A DNA stretch of 38,688 bases from CAYFUT01 sp964346395 (GCA_964346395.1 CAYFUT010000020.1:1-38688); one strand, 5' to 3'; positions 1 through 8,282 are shown, counted from the first letter of the stretch. Numbers and translations: made by a program. The notes: generated by a model not told the origin, from the letters alone.

Positions 1-28
1 AGACTGATAAAGGAGGGAGAAAACAGAA

Positions 29-520
29 ATGGAATGTCAATGCGGTCAGCAAGAGGAGAATTTGGAGGAGTATTTAAGGCCACTGCGAGAAGTATTTGAT
101 GATTATGAAGGACAAGAAAAAGATTTAATTCCTGTTTTGCAGGATGCACAGGAGGAATACGGCTATCTGCCGGAGGTAGTGCTGCAGGAGATTGCTAGCG
201 AATTAGGGATTTCGTATAGTCAGGTCTATGGGGTGACTACTTTTTACTCTCAGTTTCACTTAGAACCGCGGGGAGAAAATATAGTTAGAGTGTGTATGGG
301 AACCGCCTGTCATGTGCGGGGCGGAGATGAAATTCTGGACCGCTTCCAAGCTGAGTTAGGTATTGAAGACGGAGAGACTACTGAGGACTTGAACTTTACT
401 TTAGAATCAGTAGCTTGTATTGGAGCTTGTGGATTAGCGCCCGTTATTATGATTAATGAGGATACGCACGGCAAATTAACTCCTGATGATGTGCCGGAAA
501 TTATTGAGCAGTATAAGTAA
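29..520 (+). CDS. nuoE: NuoE/HndA-like [2Fe-2S] subunit of formate dehydrogenase complex
   Basis: This 163-aa protein is a thioredoxin-fold [2Fe-2S] electron carrier of the NuoE/HndA family. It passes electrons between the flavin subunit encoded by the third gene and partner iron-sulfur subunits in the cytoplasm. The cluster ligands are visible as C89 and C94 (in VCMGTACHVRGG) and C130 and C134 (in ACIGACGLAPV), and the N-terminal helical part (residues 10-70) is typical of the family. The start ATG is preceded by AAGGAGGG. It is the first gene in the window of a run with an HndB-like, a NuoF-like and a formate dehydrogenase gene, so it most likely serves formate oxidation or CO2 reduction. 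A close paralogue lies at 8283 in the hydrogenase operon. Genes upstream of the window could belong to the same operon. The family call is secure; the partner assignment is inferred from position. Confidence 0.93.
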   Translation: MECQCGQQEENLEEYLRPLREVFDDYEGQEKDLIPVLQDAQEEYGYLPEVVLQEIASELGISYSQVYGVTTFYSQFHLEPRGENIVRVCMGTACHVRGGDEILDRFQAELGIEDGETTEDLNFTLESVACIGACGLAPVIMINEDTHGKLTPDDVPEIIEQYK

Positions 521-540
521 AGTAAGTTAGGAGGGGAAAG

Positions 541-906
541 ATGAAATCATTAGATGAATTAAGAGAAATCAGAGCCAAAGCAGAAAAAGAGCTGAATAAC
601 AGACAGACTGATGGGAAACCGCAGATTATTGTAGGGATGGGTACCTGCGGAATTGCAGCGGGAGCTCGGGAAGTAATGCAGACTATTTTAGAGGAGATAG
701 ATAAAAGAGAAGTAGAAGCAATTGTTACCCAAACGGGCTGTGTAGGAATGTGTGAAAAAGAGCCGATAGTTGATGTCAAGCTGCCCGGTGAAGAAAAAAT
801 CACCTATGGGGATGTAACAGAAGAAGGAGCTAAAGAGATTGTTGCTAAGCACGTAATTAATGGGAATTTAGTGGAAGATTTAGTAGTAGCCAAACGAACC
901 GAATAA
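541..906 (+). CDS. HndB-like thioredoxin-fold ferredoxin subunit
   Basis: A 121-aa small iron-sulfur protein of the HndB family, found in multisubunit NAD(P)-linked hydrogenases and formate dehydrogenases. A predicted coiled helix (residues 1-25) leads into a thioredoxin-like ferredoxin fold. Three cysteines are visible: C36 in GMGTCGIAAGA, and C67 and C71 in TGCVGMCEKEP. That is one fewer than a standard four-Cys [2Fe-2S] site. Its paralogue at 9337 has the same three, so this is a family trait rather than damage. The start is preceded by AGGAGGGG. It lies 20 nt after the NuoE-like gene and 26 nt before the NuoF-like gene, clearly in one operon. Its exact electron-transfer role is not established by the sequence. 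Confidence 0.88.
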   Translation: MKSLDELREIRAKAEKELNNRQTDGKPQIIVGMGTCGIAAGAREVMQTILEEIDKREVEAIVTQTGCVGMCEKEPIVDVKLPGEEKITYGDVTEEGAKEIVAKHVINGNLVEDLVVAKRTE

Positions 907-932
907 TTATTCAGTTGTGAGGAGGTAGAAAA

Positions 933-2735
933 ATGGATCAAACAATGTATAGATCGCATATTTTAGTCTGCGGCGGAACCGGCTGTGTGTCTTCAGGCTG
1001 TAAGGAAGTGCAGGCTGAACTGGAAAAAGAGTTGACCGAGAGAGACTTAATTGAAGAAGTGAAAATGATTGAAACCGGCTGCCACGGTTTTTGTGAGAAG
1101 GGGCCGCTGATGATTGTTTATCCGGAGGGAGTTTTTTATTGTGAAGTAACTCCTGAGGATGTGGAAGAAATAGTAGAGGAACATATTCTTAAGGGTAGAA
1201 CAGTAGACCGTTTATTGTATAAAGAACCGCTGACAGCAGAGAATATTCCTTCTTATAATGAAATTGATTTTTATAAGCAGCAGCAGCGGATTGCTCTAGC
1301 GAATTCCGGCCAGATTAATCCGGAAAATATTGAGGAGTATATTGCTGCTGACGGTTATGAAGCGGCTGGCCAGGCGTTAACTACCCTGGAGCCGCAGGAA
1401 GTAGTAGAAGAAGTTAAGGAAGCTGGCCTCCGCGGCAGAGGGGGCGGCGGTTTTCCGACGGGCGTTAAGTGGCAGTTTGCCCGGGATGAAGAAACCGATA
1501 AGAAATATATTATCTGTAATGCCGATGAAGGCGACCCCGGAGCTTTCATGGACCGCAGTCTGCTGGAGGGTGACCCGCACCGAGTGATTGAGGGAATGTT
1601 AATTGGCGCTTATGCAATTGGCGCTGAGGAAGGCTATGTTTATGTCCGGGATGAATATCCGCTGGCTGTTGAGCGGTTAAATAAGGCAATTGAACAGGCA
1701 GAAGAGTACGGACTGCTGGGAGAAGATATTTTCGGCAGTGGATTTGATTTTGATTTACATATTAAGCGGGGAGCAGGTGCTTTTGTCTGCGGTGAAGAAA
1801 CAGCTTTGATGGCTTCTATTGAAGGAAAACGAGGTATGCCGCGGCCGAGACCTCCGTTTCCAGCTCAGAAAGGCCTCTGGGAACGACCAACTAATATTAA
1901 TAATGTAGAAACCTATGCTAATGTGCCGGCGATCATCCGCTGGGGCAGTGAAGAGTACAGCAGCATTGGGACTGAAAACAGCACTGGAACCAAGGTATTT
2001 GCCCTGACGGGAAATGTGAGGAATACTGGGCTGGTAGAAGTGCCGATGGGGATTACTTTAAGAGAAATCATTTATGACATCGGCGGCGGAATTGCTGGCG
2101 ACAAAGAATTCAAAGCAGTTCAGATCGGCGGACCTTCCGGCGGTTGTCTGCCGGAGGATAAACTTGATCTGCCGGTTGATTATGATTCGCTATTGGATGC
2201 AGGAGCAATGATGGGCTCCGGCGGTTTAGTAGTCATGGATGAAGATACCTGCATGGTAGATGTAGCCCGGTTCTTCCTCGACTTTACCCAGAGCGAATCC
2301 TGCGGCAAATGTACGCCGTGTCGGGAAGGAACGAAAAAGATGCTGGCAATATTAGAGCGGATAACTGCCGGCGAAGGTCAGGCCGGGGATATTGAACTAT
2401 TAGAGAAACTAGGTCGCAATATTAAGCAGGCTTCCTTATGTGGGTTAGGCCAAAGTGCTCCGAATCCCGTCCTAAGTACTCTCCAGTATTTCCGAGAAGA
2501 ATATGAAGCTCATATTGAAGAAGAGTACTGCCCAGCGGGGGCTTGTAGTGAATTAGCCGGTGGATATAAAATAGATGAGGAAGAATGTGTAGGCTGTACC
2601 GCCTGCGTAGAAGTTTGTCCGGTTGATGCTATCAGCGGCGAACAGGGGGTAGCTCATACAATTGAAGAAGCAGCCTGTATTTCCTGTGGAGCCTGTGCTG
2701 ATCAGTGTCCGGCGGATGCTATTTATCGGGGATAA
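933..2735 (+). CDS. nuoF: NuoF/HndC-like NAD(P)H-binding flavoprotein, formate dehydrogenase-linked
   Basis: A 600-aa diaphorase subunit that binds FMN and NAD(P)H and carries several iron-sulfur clusters. An N-terminal ferredoxin-like domain has C13 and C18 (CGGTGC) and C50 and C54 (TGCHGFC). It is followed by the NuoF core, with the glycine-rich GRGGGGFPTG nucleotide/FMN loop near residue 169 and the CNADEGDPGAFMDR motif. The SLBB region leads to the [4Fe-4S] site ESCGKCTPCREGT near residue 455. The C-terminus has two [4Fe-4S] ferredoxin motifs (CVGCTACVEVCPVDA and CISCGACADQCPADA). This layout matches HndC and bifurcating hydrogenase beta subunits. With the FdhA gene 43 nt downstream it predicts an NAD(P)-linked, possibly flavin-based electron-bifurcating formate dehydrogenase. 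The bifurcation is inference. Confidence 0.93.
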   Translation: MDQTMYRSHILVCGGTGCVSSGCKEVQAELEKELTERDLIEEVKMIETGCHGFCEKGPLMIVYPEGVFYCEVTPEDVEEIVEEHILKGRTVDRLLYKEPLTAENIPSYNEIDFYKQQQRIALANSGQINPENIEEYIAADGYEAAGQALTTLEPQEVVEEVKEAGLRGRGGGGFPTGVKWQFARDEETDKKYIICNADEGDPGAFMDRSLLEGDPHRVIEGMLIGAYAIGAEEGYVYVRDEYPLAVERLNKAIEQAEEYGLLGEDIFGSGFDFDLHIKRGAGAFVCGEETALMASIEGKRGMPRPRPPFPAQKGLWERPTNINNVETYANVPAIIRWGSEEYSSIGTENSTGTKVFALTGNVRNTGLVEVPMGITLREIIYDIGGGIAGDKEFKAVQIGGPSGGCLPEDKLDLPVDYDSLLDAGAMMGSGGLVVMDEDTCMVDVARFFLDFTQSESCGKCTPCREGTKKMLAILERITAGEGQAGDIELLEKLGRNIKQASLCGLGQSAPNPVLSTLQYFREEYEAHIEEEYCPAGACSELAGGYKIDEEECVGCTACVEVCPVDAISGEQGVAHTIEEAACISCGACADQCPADAIYRG

Positions 2736-2778
2736 CTAAAGTTATTTAAAATTTATCTGGAGAAGGAGTGATAGATAC

Positions 2779-5481
2779 ATGTCGACAGTTAATTTAACCA
2801 TTGATGGAAAAGAAATAGAAGTGGAAGCAGGAACTACTATTTTAGAAGCAGCAGAAGAGTTAGAGATTGAGATCCCTACTTTATGCCACCATCCGAATTT
2901 AACTCCCGACGGCTCTTGTCGGGTTTGTGTAGTAGAAGATGTCAATAGCGGGGAGTTAGTACCAGCTTGTGCAACTCCCGTTAGTGATGGACTAGAAATA
3001 AAAACTGCTACTGAGCAGGTTCTGGAAAATAGAAAGTTAAATCTCGAATTATTACTGTCTAATCACCCGGATGACTGTATGACCTGTGAAGCAGATGGGA
3101 ACTGTGAGCTGCAGGATTTAGTTTATGAATACGAGATTACGGATCCTACTTTTGGAACTCTAGACAATAGGCAGGAGCAGGTAGAAAGTGATAATCCCTT
3201 TATCGAATTTGATGCTGATAAATGTATTCTCTGCGGCCGATGTGTGCGGGTCTGTAAAGAAATACAGGTTTCCGATGCCTTAGAATTTTCCCAGCGCGGT
3301 CATGAAGCCAAAGTCTTTACCGGCTTTGGAGATGATATCGAAGATGAGATTTCTAACTGCGTTCACTGCGGACAGTGTGCAGAAATTTGTCCGACAGGAG
3401 CTTTAACTTATAAGCCGAGCAAGAATAAAGTCCGCGAATATAACTTAGATGATAAGGTAAGAACCACTTGTCCTTATTGTGGAGTCGGCTGTCAATTGGA
3501 GTTAAAAATAAAGGATAATGAGCTAGTAGAAGTCGGTTCTATTTATCAAGAGGGCTTACCTAATCCGGCGGGAGAAACTTGCGTTAAAGGTAGATTCGGC
3601 CATGATTTTGTTAATCATCCGGATCGTTTGACTAAGCCGCTGATCAAGAAGGACGGTGAATTTACTGAGGCTAGTTGGGAAGAAGCTTTGGATTATACAG
3701 CTGAAAGATTAACTGAGATTAAAGAAGAAGCAGGAGGCGAGGCAGTAGCTAACTTAACTTCAGCCCGCTGTACCAATGAAGAAAATTATGTAATTCAGAA
3801 GTTCATGCGCTCAGCAGTGGGGACTAATGCAATTGACCACTGTGCTCACTTGTGACACTCTGCTACTGTGGCTGGTCTAGCCAAAAGTTTCGGTAGTGGG
3901 GCAATGACAAATTCAATTGCAGAAGTTGACCAGGCGGATACAATTTTCGTAATTGGTTCGAATACGACGGAAGCTCACCCGGTAATTGGCAGCAAGATTA
4001 AGCGGGCTGCAGCGGAAGGGACTAACTTAATAGTAGCTGATCCGAGAAAGATTGAGTTAACTGAGGCATCAGATTTATTTGTTAATCAGAAACCGGGAAC
4101 TGATATTGCTTTAATTAACGGGTTAATGCATGTAATTATTGAAGAAGGATTATATGATGAAGAGTTTGTAGAAGCTAGGACGGAAGGACTAGCAGATGTG
4201 AAGGAAACTGTTCAAGACTATGATCCTGAGTATGTAGAGGAGATTACTGGGGTACCGGCAGCCAAAATAGTGGAGATGGCTCGGATTTACGCCGCAGTGG
4301 ATAAAGCAGCAATTTACTATGCAATGGGCATTACCCAGCATAAATCAGGAACGGCTAATGTAACCTCTATTGCTTGTCTGGCTATGTTAACCGGTAATGT
4401 AGGTCGCGAAGGAACGGGAGTCAATCCGCTTCGGGGACAGAATAATGTTCAAGGTGCCTGCGATTTAGGCGGTTTACCAGATGTATTTCCCGGTTACCAG
4501 AGCGTAGATGATCCGGAAGTGCAGGAAAAATTTGCAGCTGCCTGGAACACAGAGTTGCCTAGTGAACCTGGTTATACAATAGTAGAAATGTTTAATGCTG
4601 TGGATAATGATGAGGTAAAAGGAATGTATATTGTTGGGGAAAATCCGGTAATTTCTGATCCTAATCAACAGCATATTGAAGCAGCCTTAGAAGAACTTGA
4701 GTTTCTGGCTGTTCAGGATATCTTTTTGACAGAAACAGCCGAGTATGCGGATGTAGTGCTGCCGGCAGCCTGCTTTGCAGAGAAAGACGGTACGTTTACC
4801 AATACAGAACGCAGAATCCAGCGGGTGCGGAAGGCGGTTGATCCGCCGGGAGAAGCAAAACCCGATTGGGAGATTGTCTGTGCCTTAGCTGACCGCTTTG
4901 GCTATGAAATGGATTATGATTCGCCGGCGGAAATCATGGATGAAATAGCGGAAGTAACTCCTATTTACGGAGGAATTAGCTATGATCGGTTGGGAGAGAA
5001 AGGACTCCAGTGGCCGTGTCCTGATGGAGACCACCCGGGGACAAAGTATTTACACCAGGGTGAATTTGCCCGCGGAGTAGGTAAGTTTTATCCGGTTGAT
5101 TATGTGCCGCCGATTGAAGAAACTGATGCTGAATATAACTATGTGATGATGACTGGAAGGATGCTCTATCAGTATCATACGCGGACAATGACCCAGCGCT
5201 CACAGCCGATAGAGGATCATAAAGCGGATGCCTATGTAGAAATCAACTCGCAGGATGCTCAAGAATTAGGAATTACAGCCGGTGATCGCGTTAAAGTTGC
5301 TTCCCGCCGCGGCGAAGTAGAAACTTCTGCTCAGATAAGCGATCGCGTTAAACCGGGCGAAATATTCATGCCGTTCCATTATGCAGAAAGTCCGGCTAAT
5401 CGGCTGACTAATGATGAATTAGATCCGGAGTCTAAAATTCCGGAACTAAAAGTTACAGCTGTTAAAGTAGAACCAAAATAA
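2779..5481 (+). CDS. fdhA: Selenocysteine-containing formate dehydrogenase, NuoG-fused alpha subunit
   Basis: A 900-aa molybdenum or tungsten formate dehydrogenase read through an in-frame UGA at codon 359 (3853-3855). The N-terminus is NuoG-like: [2Fe-2S] ligands C36, C47, C50, C64; His-Cys3 cluster H96, C100, C103, C109; then two [4Fe-4S] motifs at C149-C159 and C194-C204. The catalytic half starts with a [4Fe-4S] motif C231, C234, C238, C268 and continues through DHCAHL-U-HSATVAGLA, where family members have Sec or Cys. The C-terminal molybdopterin-dinucleotide-binding domain ends near residue 895. The frame is open on both sides of the UGA with no shift, and a SECIS-like hairpin follows it. 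The enzyme interconverts formate and CO2 in the cytoplasm, with electrons shared with the three upstream subunits. The stop overlaps the next start by one base. An annotation that ends at the UGA would split it wrongly in two. Confidence 0.93.
3858..3901 (+). promoter_or_regulatory. Bacterial SECIS element of fdhA
   Basis: A hairpin inside the coding region, directly after the UGA. The lower stem pairs 3858-3868 with 3891-3901 (11 pairs, four of them G-U). The apical stem GGCU (3870-3873) pairs with AGCC (3879-3882) and closes a GGUCU loop. A GGUCU apical loop starting 18 nt after the UGA is the arrangement I recall for Escherichia coli fdhF, where SelB binds. The element also encodes the conserved ATVAGLA peptide, so some sequence constraint is from protein. 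SelB and the Sec tRNA must lie elsewhere in the genome. Confidence 0.82.
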
Positions 5482-6065
5482 TGAATGCTATCCTCTTGGC
5501 GGGAGGCAGCAGTTCTAGATTCGGCAGTCAGAATAAGGTGTTGACTGAAATAAAGGGCCAGAAGTTGATCAACCGTATGGTGAAGAAGTTAAATCAAGTT
5601 TTTGCCCAGACTTATGTAGTGGTTGATGACCGCCAGACTTATTCTTTTTTACAGCAGGGTAAAGTAGTAACTGATATAATTCCAGATAAGGGTCCCCTCG
5701 GGGGCCTTTATACTGGCCTGCTGCACTCTGAAACTCAGTATAACTATCTGGCAGCTTGTGATATGCCGCTGATTACTACTGATTATTTACAATTTTTGCG
5801 GCGGCAGTCTTTAGGTTATGATGTCTTGGTACCTAAACATGGTGGTTATTTAAATCCGCTGGCGGGTATTTATAATAAACGGTGTTGGCCGCATATTAAG
5901 CACCAGTTAAACCGCGGCAATTTAAAGGTTAAGAGTTTCTTTTCGCAGGTTGATGTGCGCTTAATCCCTGACTACCAGTTGCAAAAAATTGGTGATCCGG
6001 AGCGGTTGTTTTTTAATCTCAATTACCGCCGCGATCTCAATACTTTACGGCAGCTAGCTGAGTGA
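5481..6065 (+). CDS. mobA: MobA-like molybdenum cofactor guanylyltransferase
   Basis: A 194-aa NTP-transferase of the MobA family, which adds GMP to molybdopterin to form the bis-MGD cofactor used by formate dehydrogenases. The N-terminal nucleotide-binding loop LLAGGSSSRFG (residues 5-15) is followed by the lysine of NKVLTEIKG. DIIPDKGPLGGLYTGL and the metal-binding AACDMPLI are all in their expected order. Its ATG overlaps the fdhA stop codon by one base (TAATG), so translation is probably coupled. There is no independent promoter. Placement between fdhA and fdhD supports a dedicated cofactor-maturation role. A MobA-like cytidylyltransferase for another molybdopterin cofactor is possible but less likely next to fdhA. 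Confidence 0.9.
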   Translation: MNAILLAGGSSSRFGSQNKVLTEIKGQKLINRMVKKLNQVFAQTYVVVDDRQTYSFLQQGKVVTDIIPDKGPLGGLYTGLLHSETQYNYLAACDMPLITTDYLQFLRRQSLGYDVLVPKHGGYLNPLAGIYNKRCWPHIKHQLNRGNLKVKSFFSQVDVRLIPDYQLQKIGDPERLFFNLNYRRDLNTLRQLAE

Positions 6066-6078
6066 AAGAGGTGGTAAA

Positions 6079-6861
6079 ATGCAATTGACAAAGGAACAGC
6101 AGATCTTACAGTTAAAGGACGGTTCTGTCCAGCAGATTAAAGATCAGGTAATTAAAGAATTTCAGGCTGCAGTGGTAGTCAATGGACAGGAGATAGCAGT
6201 CTTAGCTTGCAGTCCCATGCAGTTAGAGGAACTGGCCGTAGGTTATTTAGCTGCCGAAGGATTTATTGACGGGCAGGAAGAGATAAAGACTATAGACCGC
6301 GACGGAGATCAGATACAGGTTGTCTTAACCACTGAACTTTCTGTTCCCCAGCTGGAAAAGCAAGGAACGCCGGTGGTAACTAGCAGCTGCGGCAATAGCA
6401 TTCTTTATACTGATCTGGAAGAGGTCGATTTGACTAAGGTGGAAGCAGAAGAACTGCAGGTAGAGGCGGAACAGATTCATGAAATTATGGACTGTCTATA
6501 CCGCTCAGCTGAGTTATTTCAGCAGACGGGAGGCGTACATAGTGCTTTATTAACTGATAGCAGCCACGGAGAAACAGTTTTTAGAGAAGATATTGGGCGG
6601 CATAATGCAGTAGATAAGTTGGTAGGGCACCTAATAATTCATCAATTAGCAGCAGCTGACAAGATTTTAGCAGTTAGCGGCCGAATTTCAGCTGAAATTC
6701 TATTGAAAGTTGCCCGGCAGCAGATTCCGGTGTTGGTTTCTCGGTCGGCTCCTACGGACCGAGCGATTCGGTTAGCTTGTAGATTAGGAATTACTTTAGT
6801 GGGCTTTGTGCGGGGGAAGCGGATGAATATTTATACTGATTGTGGGCGAATTGCTTATTAA
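6079..6861 (+). CDS. fdhD: FdhD sulfurtransferase for formate dehydrogenase
   Basis: A 260-aa FdhD/NarQ family protein. In characterised members it relays sulfur from a cysteine desulfurase to the molybdenum cofactor before insertion into formate dehydrogenase. Family signatures visible are the mid-protein VTSSCGNSI with C104, GGVHSALL near residue 152, FREDIGRHNAVDKLVG near 168-183, and the C-terminal VGFVRGKRMNIYTD. The usual C-x-x-C pair is reduced to one cysteine here (C-G-N-S), which keeps the first cysteine, the one generally regarded as essential. The gene follows mobA by 13 nt with a GAGGTGG ribosome-binding site, completing an fdhA-mobA-fdhD unit. Confidence 0.93.
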   Translation: MQLTKEQQILQLKDGSVQQIKDQVIKEFQAAVVVNGQEIAVLACSPMQLEELAVGYLAAEGFIDGQEEIKTIDRDGDQIQVVLTTELSVPQLEKQGTPVVTSSCGNSILYTDLEEVDLTKVEAEELQVEAEQIHEIMDCLYRSAELFQQTGGVHSALLTDSSHGETVFREDIGRHNAVDKLVGHLIIHQLAAADKILAVSGRISAEILLKVARQQIPVLVSRSAPTDRAIRLACRLGITLVGFVRGKRMNIYTDCGRIAY

Positions 6862-6904
6862 TAAGCTGTAGCCGGAGAAAAGACTGCTATTTAGGAAAAA
6901 GAGA

Positions 6905-6932
6905 TTGACACACCAGCAAAGTTTGATATAAT
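6905..6932 (+). promoter_or_regulatory. Sigma-A promoter of the formate channel gene
   Basis: TTGACA (6905-6910), a 16-bp spacer and TATAAT (6927-6932), with an upstream TG making an extended -10. It lies about 94 bp before the focA start codon and after the end of fdhD, so the channel can be transcribed apart from the dehydrogenase genes. Confidence 0.8.
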
Positions 6933-6940
6933 ATTAACAA
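6923..6940. promoter_or_regulatory. Rex-like operator over the focA -10 box
   Basis: TTGATAT-AATA-TTAACAA is an 18-bp imperfect inverted repeat close to the clostridial Rex site TTGTTAA-N4-TTAACAA. One half matches 7 of 7, the other 5 of 7. It covers the whole -10 box, so a bound repressor would block RNA polymerase. Rex senses NADH/NAD+; the assignment is by motif only and no rex gene is in the window. Confidence 0.55.
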
Positions 6941-7025
6941 TCTGAACTCTTTATTAACTTTTGACTGGTTATTTTTTTACTATATTATGTTATTTTTTAA
7001 ACAAACCATGCAGAGGAGGCCACCA

Positions 7026-7898
7026 ATGAGTGATCAGTTATTAGCTCCACAGGAAATAGCAGAAACGGTAGTGGAAGTCGGTCAGAAGAAAGCAAATAGA
7101 AGCAACGGCCAGCAGTTATTATTGGGTATATTAGCGGGAGCTTTTATTGCCTTAGGGGCTTATGCTTCTAACGTGGCGGTTCATACGATGAGCGCTGAGA
7201 ATTACGGTTTACTTAAGTTTGTGCAGGGGGCAGTATTTCCGGTAGGTTTGATTCTTGTGTTGGTAGCAGGGGCTGAGTTGTTTACCGGAAATACTCTGCT
7301 GTCAGTAGGAGTTTTGGAAGGTAAAGTTACCGGGCAGAAGATGTTGAATAATTGGGTGCTTGTTTATCTTGGTAATTTTATTGGGGCGCTGGGATTTAGC
7401 TGGTTGGTTTATCAGTCCGGATTTTTTAGTCTGTCCGAAGGTGCTTTAGGTGCGCTACATGTTAAAATAGCAGTTGGGAAGACAGCATTAGATTTCTTTC
7501 CCGCCTTTTTACGGGGAATATTAGCTAATTTTGTAGTCTGCCTGGCCGTCTGGATGGGCATCGGTGCTCAGGATATGGTAGGAAAAGTCCTTGCTTCCTG
7601 GTTTCCAATTATGGCTTTTGTAGCCGGCGGTTTTGAACACAGTATTGCTAATATGTATTATATCCCGGCTGGGCTAATGGCCAAGGCTGAGTTTGCTTGG
7701 TTGACGGGAGTAAGCAGCAGCCAGTTGGCTAGTCTGAATTGGGGTGGATTTCTGCATAATTTAGCGGCTGTTACTTTGGGTAATATTGTTGGCGGAGCAA
7801 TTTTAGTAGGGGCTGTCTACTGGTTGGTCTTTCGCGATCAGTTTCAATTTGAACAGCAGGAGAGCGGTAAGTTAGCTGACAATAAGATCACGGGTTAA
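7026..7898 (+). CDS. focA: Formate/nitrite transporter family channel (FocA/FdhC-like)
   Basis: A 290-aa polytopic membrane protein of the FocA/FNT family, pentameric channels for formate, nitrite or similar small anions. After an N-terminal segment of about 40 residues come six hydrophobic segments, with the family-like glycine-rich LGILAGAFIALGAYA, the ELFTGNT motif near residue 80 and GGFEHSIANMYYIPAG near residue 205. The ATG at 7026 is chosen because AGAGGAGG lies 8 nt before it; an upstream ATG at 6987 has no ribosome-binding site. The gene has its own promoter with a Rex-like site and ends in a strong terminator. Position between formate dehydrogenase and hydrogenase operons makes formate the likely substrate. 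Confidence 0.92.
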   Translation: MSDQLLAPQEIAETVVEVGQKKANRSNGQQLLLGILAGAFIALGAYASNVAVHTMSAENYGLLKFVQGAVFPVGLILVLVAGAELFTGNTLLSVGVLEGKVTGQKMLNNWVLVYLGNFIGALGFSWLVYQSGFFSLSEGALGALHVKIAVGKTALDFFPAFLRGILANFVVCLAVWMGIGAQDMVGKVLASWFPIMAFVAGGFEHSIANMYYIPAGLMAKAEFAWLTGVSSSQLASLNWGGFLHNLAAVTLGNIVGGAILVGAVYWLVFRDQFQFEQQESGKLADNKITG

Positions 7899-7903
7899 TT
7901 AAC

Positions 7904-7951
7904 TGGCTTCTTCAGCCTAAAATTTGGGCTGAAGAAGCTAAGTTATTTTTT
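7904..7951 (+). terminator. Rho-independent terminator after focA
   Basis: A perfect 12-bp stem (7906-7917 with 7927-7938) with a 9-nt loop is followed by a T-rich run. It ends the formate gene block and separates it from the hydrogenase operon. Confidence 0.88.
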
Positions 7952-7974
7952 TAGCAAAGTAGTATTTTTTTAAA

Positions 7975-7992
7975 TTGATAGAAAATTATCAA
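7975..7992. promoter_or_regulatory. Rex-like operator at the -35 of the hydrogenase promoter
   Basis: TTGATAG-AAAA-TTATCAA is an 18-bp inverted repeat resembling TTGTTAA-N4-TTAACAA (5 of 7 and 6 of 7). It ends two bases before the -35 box of the hnd promoter. As a palindrome it reads ATTGATA / TATCAAT over 7+7 bp. The Rex assignment is by motif only. Confidence 0.48.
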
Positions 7993-7994
7993 TA

Positions 7995-8023
7995 TTGACA
8001 AAGAGGTAAATTTTAAATATAAT
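7995..8023 (+). promoter_or_regulatory. Sigma-A promoter P1 of the hydrogenase operon
   Basis: A consensus promoter: TTGACA (7995-8000), exactly 17 bp, TATAAT (8018-8023). Transcription would start near 8030, giving a leader of about 255 nt before hndA. Rex-like sites flank it at 7975-7992 and 8064-8081. Confidence 0.82.
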
Positions 8024-8063
8024 CACTTATGGTTTAGTCAGTAAAATTATATTTACTTACGAC

Positions 8064-8081
8064 AAGTGAATCTTTTCACAA
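8064..8081. promoter_or_regulatory. Second Rex-like operator downstream of P1
   Basis: AAGTGAA-TCTT-TTCACAA is an imperfect inverted repeat matching the Bacillus-type Rex site TTGTGAA-N4-TTCACAA (5 of 7 and 7 of 7). It lies about 35-50 bp after the predicted P1 start and upstream of the second -10 box. It could act as a roadblock or pair with the site at 7975 by looping. Confidence 0.5.
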
Positions 8082-8123
8082 GCCGGTTGATTGGTCTTAT
8101 GTTAGTTTTTATAGGAGTAAAAA

Positions 8124-8132
8124 TGTTATAAT
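8124..8132 (+). promoter_or_regulatory. Possible second hydrogenase promoter (extended -10)
   Basis: TGT-TATAAT (8124-8132) is a good extended -10, but no convincing -35 is seen at 16-18 bp upstream. If used, the transcript starts near 8138, just before the folded leader. Confidence 0.45.
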
Positions 8133-8137
8133 GGAAT

Positions 8138-8250
8138 TAAAGAGGACTCTTGGCTAAAAATCAGGAGTTTTTCGGCAGGGGAAGGGGCTAATTGCTGTAG
8201 GGAGAAAAGGGTAATCCCTACCTCCAATGTAAATGGTTGATTTAGCCGGG
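8138..8250 (+). ncRNA. Folded 5' leader of the hydrogenase operon, possible cis-regulatory RNA
   Basis: Between promoter and hndA lies about 110 nt that can close on itself. GGCTAAA (8152-8158) pairs with TTTAGCC (8241-8247), with two further pairs after a 2-nt bulge. Inside, GTAGGGA (8197-8203) and TCCCTAC (8215-8221) form a perfect 7-bp hairpin with an 11-nt purine-rich loop. There is no U-run and no open reading frame. The hndA ribosome-binding site is about 20 nt further on. I do not recognise a known riboswitch consensus. Together with the promoter elements this accounts for the intergenic stretch 7899-8282. Confidence 0.4.
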
Positions 8251-8282
8251 GATCCTATTAAACTAAAATAAGGAGGTAAGAG

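Noticed and set aside
541..906. Possible damage in the HndB-like protein, which shows only three cysteines
   Set aside because: The second copy at 9337 has the same three, so it is a family feature.
2779..5481. Two adjacent pieces of formate dehydrogenase, as if a nonsense-mutated pseudogene
   Set aside because: The only break is a UGA at the selenocysteine position with a SECIS hairpin after it; both sides are intact and the maturation genes follow.
6960..7010. Another Rex-like site near TGTTATTTTTTAAACA before focA
   Set aside because: The half-sites do not align at the required 18-bp spacing; the site at 6923-6940 is much better.
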